Source: Pseudomonas marginalis
Lineage (GTDB): Bacteria > Pseudomonadota > Gammaproteobacteria > Pseudomonadales > Pseudomonadaceae
Assembly: GCF_900105325.1 (NCBI RefSeq)
Contig: NZ_FNSU01000003.1
Location: forward strand, 1,302,001-1,366,000
Length of the DNA stretch: 64,000 nucleotides
Direction of reading: 5' to 3'
Shown here: positions 38,201-46,020 of the stretch, in pieces
How positions within the stretch are numbered: the first letter of the stretch is position 1
How the letters are laid out: each line of letters opens with the position of its first letter
Program-made: the position numbers and the translations under genes
Notes under the pieces: model-generated
What the model saw: only the letters and a program-made list of their open reading frames with translations
Databases searched by the model: none
What the model was told of the DNA's origin: nothing

Positions 38201-39238
38201 CACAAGGAAACCCGCCAGTTCGCCCTGGACCTGACCGACTCCGGGCTGAGCTATGAAGCCGGTGATGCCCTGGGAGTGATGCCGCGCAACTGCCCGGAGC
38301 TGGTCAGCGAACTGCTCGACCTGACCCGCCTGGATGCCAGTGCCTGCGTGAACATCGACACCTTCGGCGATGTACCGCTGCACCAGGCATTGACCCAGCG
38401 TTTCGAAATCGCCCGCCCCAGCAGCGACACCCTGGCCTTTATCGCCGAGCGCAGTGCCAACCCAGGCCTTAAGCGCCTGCTGAGCCCCGAGCACAAGACC
38501 GAACTGCAGGCTTGGCTGTGGGGCCGGCAACTGGTGGATGTGTTGCACGAATACCCCATCGATTGCTCGGCGGACGAACTGCTCGGCACCCTCAAGCGCC
38601 TGCAACCACGTTTGTATTCAATCGCCTCCAGCGCCAAGGCCTACCCGCAGGAAGTGCACCTCACCGTGGCCGCCGTGCGCTATGGCAAGCGCAAGGGCGT
38701 ATCCTCGACCTTCCTCGCCGACCGCGCCGCAGACAGCGAGGTGCCGTTGTTCGTGCAGCCGTCCAAGCACTTCCGCACACCGGCCGACGGCGACGTGCCG
38801 ATGATCATGATCGGCCCCGGCACCGGTGTGGCGCCGTTCCGCGCGTTTTTGCAGGAACGTCGGGCCCAGGGACACCAGGGCCGCAACTGGCTGTTCTTTG
38901 GCGAGCAACACGCGGCCAGCGACTTTTACTACCAGGACGAACTGCAAGGCATGCAGCACGAAGGCTTGCTCACTCACCTGAGCCTGGCGTTCTCCCGAGA
39001 CCAGGCGCAGAAGGTCTACGTGCAGGACCGCATCCAGGAACACGGCGCCGAGCTGTGGCGCTGGCTGCAGGACGGCGCGCAGCTGTATATCTGCGGGGAT
39101 GCCAGCCACATGGCCAAGGACGTCGACCACGCCCTGCGCCAGGTGGCGCAAACCCACGGCGGGCTTGGCGTTGAGGGCGCCGTGGAGTACTGGCGCCAGT
39201 TGAGCGAACAGAAGCGCTATCTGCGTGATGTCTACTGA
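35231..39238 (+). CDS. Assimilatory nitrate reductase fused to a CysJ-like flavoprotein reductase
   Basis: This 1335-residue protein joins two enzymes. Residues 1 to about 720 are a molybdopterin-bis-MGD oxidoreductase of the NasA/NapA type with the N-terminal [4Fe-4S] ligands in CPYCGVGCG (10-18). From about 815 it is a diflavin reductase like sulfite reductase CysJ: a flavodoxin domain (LLWASQTGNAEALAERF), an FAD domain (from about 975), an NADPH domain (MIMIGPGTGVAPFRAF, about 1191) and the typical C-terminal RYLRDVY. NADPH electrons would thus reach Mo in one chain, giving nitrite for the divergent NirBD. Such fusions are annotated in pseudomonads. No membrane segment or signal is seen, so it is cytoplasmic. 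The start has no strong SD sequence. Confidence 0.93.
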   Translation: MANQSVRSVCPYCGVGCGIIMQVEHNKVVKVIGDKAHPTNFGRLCTKGTTCGQAIAESGRMENAYLREKRDHDPVRIAMDTAISETAGRLRGILDSHGPDALSFYVSGQMSLEAQYLINKLAKGFVRTNNVESNSRLCMASAGSGYKLSLGSDGPPGSYEDFDRADLFFVIGANMADCHPILFLRMMDRVKAGAKLIVVDPRRSATADKADLYLPIKPGTDLALLNGLLHLLVKNGHTDPAFIAAFTEGWEAMPGFLEDYPPHTVAEITGLAEADIRQAADWIGAAAEWMSCWTMGLNQSTHGTWNTNALCNLHLATGAICRPGSGPFSLTGQPNAMGGREMGYMGPGLPGQRSVLVEADRAFIEDLWQIPPGSLPRQVGRGTVALFEQMSAGQIKACWIICTNPVASAPNRRKVIEGLQAAELVITQDAFLDTETNRYADILLPGALWAEAEGVMINSERNLTLMQKAVEPPGQTLPDWQIIARVASEMGFAEAFTYASAAEVFDEIKRAWNPKTGYDIRGASHQRLRAQPLQWPCASDAGADRNPIRYLNTGTLRFATDNGKGQFLARPHMPPAEMPDEAFPFVLNTGRLQHQWHTLTKTGKVATLNKLNPGPFVELHPEDAASLGIQDKDRVEVRSQRGRAVLPAVVTDRVQPGNCFAPFHWNDVFGENLAINAVTNDAVDPISLQPEFKFCAVALARVELIDHQFLDGPVSQDLPPLVEDLTLSRLDAFADIAGIRNLPAPTLSDSERTYLAGFLSGLRSEAGRLAAGVPVMPTHAPLTKDSRLWLDGLLGGLFSRADVSAIAATPSPAVTLLWASQTGNAEALAERFAKRLRDAGISVELSAMADFPASKLASTQNLALISSTFGDGDPPDNGEGFWHSLSTAEMRLESLRFAVLALGDPNYDQFCKHGQRLDQRLLELGATRLLERVDCDTEFEERAYAWLAQLQHSLNPAKAATLAPPATPAGKTKLHGSRLLLNRHLNPQSTHKETRQFALDLTDSGLSYEAGDALGVMPRNCPELVSELLDLTRLDASACVNIDTFGDVPLHQALTQRFEIARPSSDTLAFIAERSANPGLKRLLSPEHKTELQAWLWGRQLVDVLHEYPIDCSADELLGTLKRLQPRLYSIASSAKAYPQEVHLTVAAVRYGKRKGVSSTFLADRAADSEVPLFVQPSKHFRTPADGDVPMIMIGPGTGVAPFRAFLQERRAQGHQGRNWLFFGEQHAASDFYYQDELQGMQHEGLLTHLSLAFSRDQAQKVYVQDRIQEHGAELWRWLQDGAQLYICGDASHMAKDVDHALRQVAQTHGGLGVEGAVEYWRQLSEQKRYLRDVY

Positions 39239-39388
39239 TTGGATACAGAACAATAAGCACTTTGTATTGTGTACAAAAAACCCTAAAGATTTACCGGCAT
39301 CGGGCCGAAACAGCGGTGATAGCAAATCGCCGCGCTCTTTTTCCGGAGCGAGACGATTTGACCGCCCTCTACGCTGATGGTCGTCTCG

Positions 39389-41329
39389 ATGAAAATAAAA
39401 AATAAGCTGGTACTGGCATTTGTCTCGGTTGCGTTTATCCCGGTAAGCCTGGTGGCGGTCATCTCCGTGATGAACACACGGACCCAGGCGGTTGACCAAT
39501 TTATCGACGGCAGCACCCGGGAAATCCGCCAGATCGATGGCAATATCCGCCAGTTCTTCGACGGCACGCAGCAGAACGTCGATCAAATGGCCATGGATCC
39601 TGTGTACACCTCCGTGGAAACGCTGAAGAACTACCAGCCCGCCGACGCCGCCAGCCAACCGATGCCAGCAGCGGCACAAGCGGTCATCGAGCGCTTTGCG
39701 CGCTTTGGCGCCACGCACCCGGCAGCCGCCATCCTCTCCATCGGCCTGGAAGACGGCACCTACGTCAAATGGCCGGATGACCCGCAACTGGCCAAGTACG
39801 ACCCACGCGCGCGCCCCTGGTACAAGGCCGCCATGGCCAGCCCCGGCAAGACCGTGCGCACACCGGCTTACTACTACGACAAAGACGATGTGGCGCTGGT
39901 GGGCACTGCCCGGGCGCTGCTGGATAGCGCCGGCAAAGCCAAGGGCGTGTTCGTGGTCAGCGTGTCGCTGAAAAACCTCACCGAACTGGTCAAGAGCATC
40001 AAGCTCGGCGAAAGCGGCTACGTGATGCTGATCGAAGACGGCGTGGTGCTGGTCGACCCGCGCGACGCCGCCCACAGTTTCAAGCCGCTCAAGGACCTGG
40101 GCGCCGCCTATGCGCACCTGGCCGAGACGTCCCAGGGTTCTACCGAGGTGGAAATCAACGGCGTGCGCTACATGGCCAACGTGTGGACCTCTCCCGGCCT
40201 GGGCTGGCGCTATATCGGCCTGATCGAGCACCGCGAAGTCATGGCCGAAGCCACGCGCATGACCTACCTCACAGCGGTCATCGTCGGCGTGCTGGTGCTG
40301 ATCTTCGGCGTGCTTGCGGCGGCGTTTTCCAAGGTGATCGTCAAGCCCATCGGCCAGGTCAGCAGCGGCTTGCAGTCGATTGCCGAGGGCGAAGGCGACC
40401 TGCGTCACGCACTGCAGGTGCAGGGCAAGGATGAAACCGCCGAACTGGCCGGCTGGTTCAACAAGTTCCTTGCCGCGATTCGCCAATTGATCCAGCACAT
40501 CGGCGCGGCCTCGGCCAATTTGCACAATGCGTCCAAGGTCAACAGCGAAGTGGCCCACAACATGAACGAAGCCGCCGGGCGCCAGCGCGAGGCGGTGGAA
40601 CTGGTGTCCACCGCGTTCAACGAAATGGTCGCCACTGCCAACGAAGTCGCGCGTTCATGCAGCAGTGCGGCAGAGTCGGCGGAGAACGGCCATCGCCGGG
40701 TGGCCGAGGGCAAGCAACAGATCGAAGTCACCACCGATAACGTCAACCGCCTGGGCCGCCGCTTGACCGAGTCGTCCGACGCCATGGTCGAACTCGAAGC
40801 CGGCAGCCGCAGCATCAACCAGATCATCGGCACCATTCGCGCGATTGCCGAACAGACCAACCTGCTGGCACTCAATGCCGCCATCGAGGCCGCCCGTGCC
40901 GGCGACCAGGGCCGTGGTTTTGCCGTGGTCGCCGACGAGGTGCGCGCGTTGGCCAAGCGCACCTCCGACTCCACCGGCGAGATCGAGCACCTGCTCGGCA
41001 CCCTGGAAAACAAGACCCAGGAAGTCACGCAAAAAATGGGCAGTTGCCTGGACCTGTCACGGGCCAGTGTGTCGTCCATCGAAAGCGCGCGCGACAGCTT
41101 TGAAGGCATCCAGCTGTCGGTCAACGAGATCCGCGACCAGAACCTGCAAATCTCCGCCGCCGCCGAGGAGCAACACAGTGTGGCCGAAGAGATCAACCGG
41201 CATATCCAGCAGATCTACGACGAGGCGCGCCTGGTGGAAAGCCTGGCCAACTCGGCGCAGGACGACTCGGGGCGCTTGGCGAATCTGTCGGATGAGTTGA
41301 ATGGCCTGGTGGGGCGCTTCAAGTCCTGA
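39389..41329 (+). CDS. Methyl-accepting chemotaxis protein with periplasmic Cache sensor
   Basis: The 646-residue receptor has a first membrane helix at about 8-28, then a double-Cache ligand domain (about 35-270; KYDPRARPWYKAAMASPG and TPAYYYDKDDVALVGTAR are family wording). A second membrane helix (about 290-312), HAMP (about 313-365) and a signalling domain with the AEQTNLLALNAAIEAARAGD tip (about 490) follow. Cache receptors of this kind commonly sense amino or organic acids. ATG 39377 is an alternative start four codons upstream; neither has a clear SD. Confidence 0.9.
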   Translation: MKIKNKLVLAFVSVAFIPVSLVAVISVMNTRTQAVDQFIDGSTREIRQIDGNIRQFFDGTQQNVDQMAMDPVYTSVETLKNYQPADAASQPMPAAAQAVIERFARFGATHPAAAILSIGLEDGTYVKWPDDPQLAKYDPRARPWYKAAMASPGKTVRTPAYYYDKDDVALVGTARALLDSAGKAKGVFVVSVSLKNLTELVKSIKLGESGYVMLIEDGVVLVDPRDAAHSFKPLKDLGAAYAHLAETSQGSTEVEINGVRYMANVWTSPGLGWRYIGLIEHREVMAEATRMTYLTAVIVGVLVLIFGVLAAAFSKVIVKPIGQVSSGLQSIAEGEGDLRHALQVQGKDETAELAGWFNKFLAAIRQLIQHIGAASANLHNASKVNSEVAHNMNEAAGRQREAVELVSTAFNEMVATANEVARSCSSAAESAENGHRRVAEGKQQIEVTTDNVNRLGRRLTESSDAMVELEAGSRSINQIIGTIRAIAEQTNLLALNAAIEAARAGDQGRGFAVVADEVRALAKRTSDSTGEIEHLLGTLENKTQEVTQKMGSCLDLSRASVSSIESARDSFEGIQLSVNEIRDQNLQISAAAEEQHSVAEEINRHIQQIYDEARLVESLANSAQDDSGRLANLSDELNGLVGRFKS

Positions 41330-41362
41330 TGATTGTCGCCAACTGATCATCCGCCTCCTCCC

Positions 41363-41845
41363 GTAGCAGCTGCCGAGCGCAAGCGAGGCTGCGTCACGCG
41401 CACTGCCGATTCAAGCCCGAGCCGCGACCGACGCAGCCTCGCCAAAGCTCGACAGCTGCTACGAATGCCAACCCCATCAAGGCCCCCCCCGTAGCAGCTG
41501 CCGAGCGCAAGCGAGGCTGCGTCGGACGCACTGCCGATTCAAGCCCGAGCCGCGACCGACGCAGCCTCGCCAAAGCTCGACAGCTGCTACGAATGCCAAC
41601 CCCATCAAGGCCCCCCCCGTAGCAGCTGCCGAGCGCAAGCGAGGCTGCGTCGGACGCACTGCCGATTCAAGCCCGAGCCGCGACCGACGCAGCCTCGCCA
41701 AAGCTCGACAGCTGCTACGAATGCCAACCCCATCAAGGCCCCCCCGTAGCAGCTGCCGAGCGCAAGCGAGGCTGCGTCAGGCGCGCTGCCGATTCAAGCT
41801 CGAGCCGCGACCGACGCAGCCTCGCCGGGGCTCGACAGCTGCTAG
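41363..41845. repeat. Tandem REPIN array 3, four units of about 128 bp
   Basis: Four copies begin at 41363, 41491, 41619 and 41746 (spacings 128, 128, 127). Each is a 100-nt element with imperfect arms GTAGCAGCTGCCGAGCGCAA and CTCGACAGCTGCTAC enclosing a GC-rich core, followed by a 28-bp spacer ending in a run of C (eight, eight, then six). The last copy has lost its spacer and its final base. The family differs from those of arrays 1 and 2. It fills the gap between two convergent genes and ends seven bases before the next stop codon. Confidence 0.94.
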
Positions 41846-41851
41846 GGGGTT

Positions 41852-42649
41852 TTACGCGGTGCTGGATAAGACGGTATCTACGATGGGTGAAGCCATCCAA
41901 TCCAGAAAAGCTCGAAGCCGCGTGGTGAAGTTTTCCATCGTGGCGCCAGGGTTCCTGGCCTCAAAGAGAAAGAACGCAAGGTGAGTGACCCGCTGCGGAT
42001 ACCCCCGGACGAACATCGCCACATGCTCTTCGAGGGTGCGCGGCCATGTCGACGCATCTTCCGAAAGCAATACATGGGTGGACCTGATCAGCTTGCGTGA
42101 AGCCTCGCGCTGCAAGCTAAGGCGCTGCGTTTCGGTGTCGGCGCACGCGATGCGCGTGAGGTACGCGCTCAATACGGCGTGAAAATCACCATTTACCGCC
42201 AGCGCGATGTCACGGGATGGCCGAAACCGTTCGAAATGCACTGACAGATCATTGCCCCACAGGCAGCGGCACTGGTGTTTGAGCCAGAAACCCCACCCGT
42301 TGCGGTTTTCCGCCGCCAGTACTTGCGCGCGGTGGCCGATATCGAAATCCACCTTGGTGACAAGGGGATGCCGCTGCTCCAGTGCACAGCGGACTGCCTC
42401 CAGCCGGGCCAATAGCTCCGCCGTTGCCGGCTCGCGCAGCACCAGGGTGAGGTCGAGGTCGGAAACACCGGGAATGGCGTCGCCCCTTGCGACACTGCCG
42501 TAGAGATAGAGGCCGTCCAGGCCCAGGTCGTCCCTCGAGAGCGACGCGCAGACGTCCGCCAGCAACGGCTGGTATTCACGCTGCACGGGGGTGTCGGGGA
42601 CGGTGAGGATAAAACCGTCCGCGTCGATGCCCGCAGAAGGCGTACTCAT
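41852..42649 (-). CDS. Nucleotidyltransferase (aminoglycoside adenylyltransferase-like fold)
   Basis: The 265-residue protein carries a Pol-beta-type nucleotidyltransferase motif, LYLYGSVARGDAIPGVSDLD with LTLV (about 46-70), and a third acidic residue in VDFDIG (about 98). The C-terminal half is helical, as in ANT enzymes. It could adenylylate a small molecule or act as an antitoxin-like MNT; no HEPN partner is adjacent. Its start overlaps the end of the P-loop kinase gene by four bases, so the two are coupled and may act on one substrate. Confidence 0.75.
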   Translation of the reverse strand: MSTPSAGIDADGFILTVPDTPVQREYQPLLADVCASLSRDDLGLDGLYLYGSVARGDAIPGVSDLDLTLVLREPATAELLARLEAVRCALEQRHPLVTKVDFDIGHRAQVLAAENRNGWGFWLKHQCRCLWGNDLSVHFERFRPSRDIALAVNGDFHAVLSAYLTRIACADTETQRLSLQREASRKLIRSTHVLLSEDASTWPRTLEEHVAMFVRGYPQRVTHLAFFLFEARNPGATMENFTTRLRAFLDWMASPIVDTVLSSTA

Positions 42650-43125
42650 GGGCGATGCACCTCGATCACCAGCCCTTCCGCCTCGCTCGGCACGCAGAAA
42701 TGCCGGGTGATCAGGTCGAACTCGGCATCCGTCGCCGCGAAATCATGATCGCCCCGGGCATTGCGCGCATGCAGCCTTGCGCGGCAGGTGGCGTCGTCCA
42801 GCTCGAGGTAATGCAGGCGGTGCGGCACCTTGGCGGCCTGCGCCAACCCCAGCAGCCATTCGCGATTGGCCAGGGTATTGGCGGGAAAATCCAGCACCAC
42901 GTTGACGCCGGATTCAAGCAGGTTGATCACCAACGGGCCCAACACCCCGCGAATACGCTGGGCACAGCGCAGGTAGTCGGCGATCGAGAGGATTTCACCG
43001 GGGTACAACTGGGCGAGCCAGGTGTCTTCGCTGAGCAGGATGGCGGCGTGTTCGGCCACCAGGGTCTTGGCCAGTGTTGACTTGCCCGAGGCGATCTTGC
43101 CGCACAGCAGGTGCAGGGTTGGTAT
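42646..43125 (-). CDS. P-loop kinase/ATPase (AAA_33-like) with apparent ATA start codon
   Basis: The 159-residue protein begins with a Walker A motif GKIASGKST (about 9-17) and ends with features of small zeta/polynucleotide kinase-like proteins (DTWLAQLYPGE, VVLDFPANT, then an HARNARGDHDF lid). An in-frame TAA occurs five codons before the ATA, and no ATG, GTG or TTG lies between that stop and Walker A. ATA at 43125 sits eight bases after a perfect AAGGAG (43134-43139), so it is the likely start; a GTG at 43059 would delete the P-loop. CTG at 43116 is the other option. It is coupled to the nucleotidyltransferase gene. Confidence 0.68.
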   Translation of the reverse strand: MPTLHLLCGKIASGKSTLAKTLVAEHAAILLSEDTWLAQLYPGEILSIADYLRCAQRIRGVLGPLVINLLESGVNVVLDFPANTLANREWLLGLAQAAKVPHRLHYLELDDATCRARLHARNARGDHDFAATDAEFDLITRHFCVPSEAEGLVIEVHRP

Positions 43126-43282
43126 GGGGACGGCTCCTTATGTGAAGCCCTGAGCATGCCAGCTTTCAGGCTGGTTCTTAATATTTCGACACGAATTATG
43201 CTGAACTATCTGATACGTAAGGCGTTCATTTTCTATGCGCAGCCCCGACCAGGGGCGTTGTACAACAAGGAGCCGCCTTACC

Positions 43283-43696
43283 ATGACAACCCTTCCCGCC
43301 TACCGATACACGCCGGGGCCGCTGCATGCGACCTTGCTGGCCGGCACCGTGCCGCTGTTTCTTGGTGCCTTGCTCAGCGACATTGCCTACACCCAGACCT
43401 ACCAGATTCAATGGGCCAACTTTGCGTCCTGGTTGATTGGCGGTGCTCTGGTGTTCTGTGGGCTCGCGTTCCTGTTTGCGCTGGTCAACCTGCTTCGCGC
43501 CGAGCGCAAGGCGGGGCAACCCACGCGGTATGTCCTGCTGCTGTTAGCCACCTGGGTATTAGGGCTGGTCAATGCCTTTCAACATGCCAAGGATGCCTAC
43601 GCCTCAATGCCTGCCGGGCTGATCATGTCGGCCGTCGTCTTGCTGCTGACACTGTCGGCCACCTGGACCGGCCTGCGCTCGGGAGGTGCCAAATGA
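43283..43696 (+). CDS. DUF2231-family membrane protein
   Basis: The 137-residue protein has four hydrophobic segments (about 15-33, 42-65, 78-95 and 108-128) and the RYTPGPLHATLLAGTVPLF opening seen in DUF2231 proteins. AAGGAG lies ten bases before the ATG. It overlaps the following sugar dehydrogenase gene (ATGA), a pairing seen in many proteobacteria, so it may support electron transfer from that enzyme at the inner membrane; this is inference. Confidence 0.78.
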   Translation: MTTLPAYRYTPGPLHATLLAGTVPLFLGALLSDIAYTQTYQIQWANFASWLIGGALVFCGLAFLFALVNLLRAERKAGQPTRYVLLLLATWVLGLVNAFQHAKDAYASMPAGLIMSAVVLLLTLSATWTGLRSGGAK

Positions 43697-44985
43697 AAAC
43701 GTCCCACACACTGAGCGTATTGAGCGCCGCGCTGTTGCTGAGCGCCTGCGGCGGCGAAGGCGACAAGACCCAGGCCCGTGGCCCCGACCCCACGTTGCCG
43801 GAGCAACAAAGCAGCCTGTTGCCGAGCATGAAGATCGCCGAGCCCACCCCCTGGGGCGATCAGAAACCCCAGGTACCCGAGGGCTACAGCATCACGGCCA
43901 TCGCCACCGACCTGGCCATCCCGCGCCAGACGTTGGTGCTGCCCAACGGTGACATCCTGATCGCCGAAGGACGTGGCGGCAGTGCGGCCAAGCTCAAGCC
44001 CAAGGATGTGATCGCCAGCGTGATCAAGGCTCAGGGCAACACCAAGGTAAAAGGCGGCAACCGCCTGACGCTGCTGCGCGATGCCGACGGTGACGGCACC
44101 TATGAGTTGAAGACGGTGTTCGCCGACAACCTCAACGCGCCCTACGGCCTGGCGTTTGCCGATGGCAAGCTCTACGTGGCCAACCAGGATGCGCTGGTGC
44201 GCTTCGACTACACCGATGGCCAGACCAAGGCCAGCGGCGCACCGGTGAAAGTCACCGACCTGCCGGCGCAGATCAACCATCACTGGACCAAGTCCCTGGC
44301 AGTGAGTGCCGATGGACGCCAGTTGTATGTGGGGATCGGCTCCAACAGCAACGTGACCGAACGTGGCATGGAAGTGGAAATCGACCGCGCCATGGTCTGG
44401 CAGATCGACGCCGCCACCGGCGCACACAAGCCCTATGCCACTGGCCTGCGCAACCCGACGGCGCTGACCATCCAACCCGACTCCGGGCAACTGTGGACGG
44501 TGGTCAACGAACGCGACGAACTCGGCCCCGACCTGGTGCCCGACTACCTGACGTCGGTGAAAGAAGGCGCGTTATACGGCTGGCCCTACAGCTATTGGGG
44601 CCAGAACGTCGACCCGCGCGCGCAACCGCAGAACCCGGCCAAAGTCGCCGCCGCGATCAAGCCCGACTACAGCCTGGGCTCCCACGTGGCCGCACTCGGC
44701 GTGGACTTTTCCATCCCGGCCATGGGCGAGCAATTTGCCGACGGCGTATTCGTCGGCGAGCACGGCAGCTGGAACCGCGACAACCCGGTGGGCTACAAGG
44801 TGATCTTCGTGCCGTTCAGTAATGGCAAGCCATCGGGTGAGCCGATTGATTTCGCCACCGGCTTTCGCGGTGACGACGGCAAGACCCGTGGGCGCCCGGT
44901 GGGGGTGACGGTGGACCCGAAAGGCGCGCTGATCATCGCCGACGACCTGGCCAATACCGTGTGGCGGGTGACGCGCAAGCCATAG
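43693..44985 (+). CDS. Lipoprotein sorbosone/PQQ-type sugar dehydrogenase
   Basis: The 430-residue protein has a lipoprotein signal (LSAALLLSAC, lipidated Cys at about 17, followed by GGEGDK). Its beta-propeller matches the GDH-B/sorbosone dehydrogenase family: VLPNGDILIAEGRGG, NAPYGLAFADGKLYVANQDAL, TGLRNPTALTIQP and GEHGSWNRDNPVGYKV. Relatives oxidise sugars with PQQ in the periplasm. It is translationally coupled to the DUF2231 gene. Substrate unknown. Confidence 0.85.
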   Translation: MKTSHTLSVLSAALLLSACGGEGDKTQARGPDPTLPEQQSSLLPSMKIAEPTPWGDQKPQVPEGYSITAIATDLAIPRQTLVLPNGDILIAEGRGGSAAKLKPKDVIASVIKAQGNTKVKGGNRLTLLRDADGDGTYELKTVFADNLNAPYGLAFADGKLYVANQDALVRFDYTDGQTKASGAPVKVTDLPAQINHHWTKSLAVSADGRQLYVGIGSNSNVTERGMEVEIDRAMVWQIDAATGAHKPYATGLRNPTALTIQPDSGQLWTVVNERDELGPDLVPDYLTSVKEGALYGWPYSYWGQNVDPRAQPQNPAKVAAAIKPDYSLGSHVAALGVDFSIPAMGEQFADGVFVGEHGSWNRDNPVGYKVIFVPFSNGKPSGEPIDFATGFRGDDGKTRGRPVGVTVDPKGALIIADDLANTVWRVTRKP

Positions 44986-45015
44986 CGGCATATGACAGGG
45001 GCGGCGGCGCCCCTG

Positions 45016-45924
45016 TCAGCCTTCATCCTGCAATTGCGCCTCCAGCCAGTCGAGCAACGCCACGACCTCGGCCCGGCTGCCCTCTCCCTGCTGCCGGTAA
45101 ATCGATAGCGCCTGGGGCAAATGCACACTCTCGACACAGGGCCTTACCAGCGCCCCGCTGTCAATCAACCGGCTCGCCGTACGCCGCCAGCCCATGGCGA
45201 TCCCATGCCCTTCCACCGCCGCCTGCAACATCAGCGGGTAGCTATCGAAGGTCGCACCGCGCACCTCCCCGCTCAAGGCCTGGCCGAACACCTGCAACCA
45301 GCTGTCCCACTCCATCAAGTGCGGAGGATGGGAGCTGTGGTGCAACAAGGTGCGCGACTGCAACCCGGCGAGCGACAGCGGTAGTTTGCTGTCCAGATAG
45401 CCGGGGCTGCACACCGGGAACACTTCGTCGGCGGCGGTGAACATCAGCGGATGGCTGCCACTCGCGCGCCCGGTACTTTGCAAGGCCACGTCGAAGTGAC
45501 TGGTGAACTCCGTCAGGGGGCGGGTGGAGGTCACCACCTGGATTTCGATGTGCGGGTATTGCTGGTGGAACGTCGACAAGCGCGGCATCAGCCAATAAAA
45601 CGCTTCGCACAACTGACACAGCAACACCACGCGATGACTGTGGGGTGACCCCCGCAGGCTGGTGGCACTCTCACTGATGCTGCGCAGCGCTTCGCCGACC
45701 ACCCGGCCCAGTTCCCGCCCCTCTTGGGTGAGGAACACCGCCCGGTTGCGCCGACTGAACAGCTTCACCCCCAGGTTGTCTTCCAGCCCGCGAATCTGGC
45801 GGCTGATGGCAGCCTGGGTGATGTGCAGCTCATCGGCCGCCTTGGAGAAACTGCCCAGGCGTGCCGCCGCTTCAAACGGCAACAGGCTGGCCAGGGGCGG
45901 CAGGGTCTTGCCAAGTGTATTCAT
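45016..45924 (-). CDS. LysR-family transcriptional regulator
   Basis: The 302-residue protein has the LysR helix-turn-helix (about 12-70; AARLGSFSKAADELHITQAA, then ISRQIRGLE) and a two-lobed effector domain. The wording (GVKLFSRRNRAVFLTQEGRE) is of the GcvA/TrpI-like subgroup. It is divergent from a DMT transporter gene about 100 bp away, its likely target. The effector is unknown. Confidence 0.87.
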   Translation of the reverse strand: MNTLGKTLPPLASLLPFEAAARLGSFSKAADELHITQAAISRQIRGLEDNLGVKLFSRRNRAVFLTQEGRELGRVVGEALRSISESATSLRGSPHSHRVVLLCQLCEAFYWLMPRLSTFHQQYPHIEIQVVTSTRPLTEFTSHFDVALQSTGRASGSHPLMFTAADEVFPVCSPGYLDSKLPLSLAGLQSRTLLHHSSHPPHLMEWDSWLQVFGQALSGEVRGATFDSYPLMLQAAVEGHGIAMGWRRTASRLIDSGALVRPCVESVHLPQALSIYRQQGEGSRAEVVALLDWLEAQLQDEG

Positions 45925-46020
45925 AATCTGAGGTTATACATCCACGGCCGAGAACTCGTTTGTAGCACACCCGCATGACTGGGCACCATGGATCCATTAC
46001 CTCAATGGATGCCCCGGATG

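Noticed and set aside
38618..40558. 646-codon open frame on the minus strand across the nitrate reductase/chemoreceptor junction
   Set aside because: It is antisense to two well-supported genes, and its composition is typical of a shadow frame.
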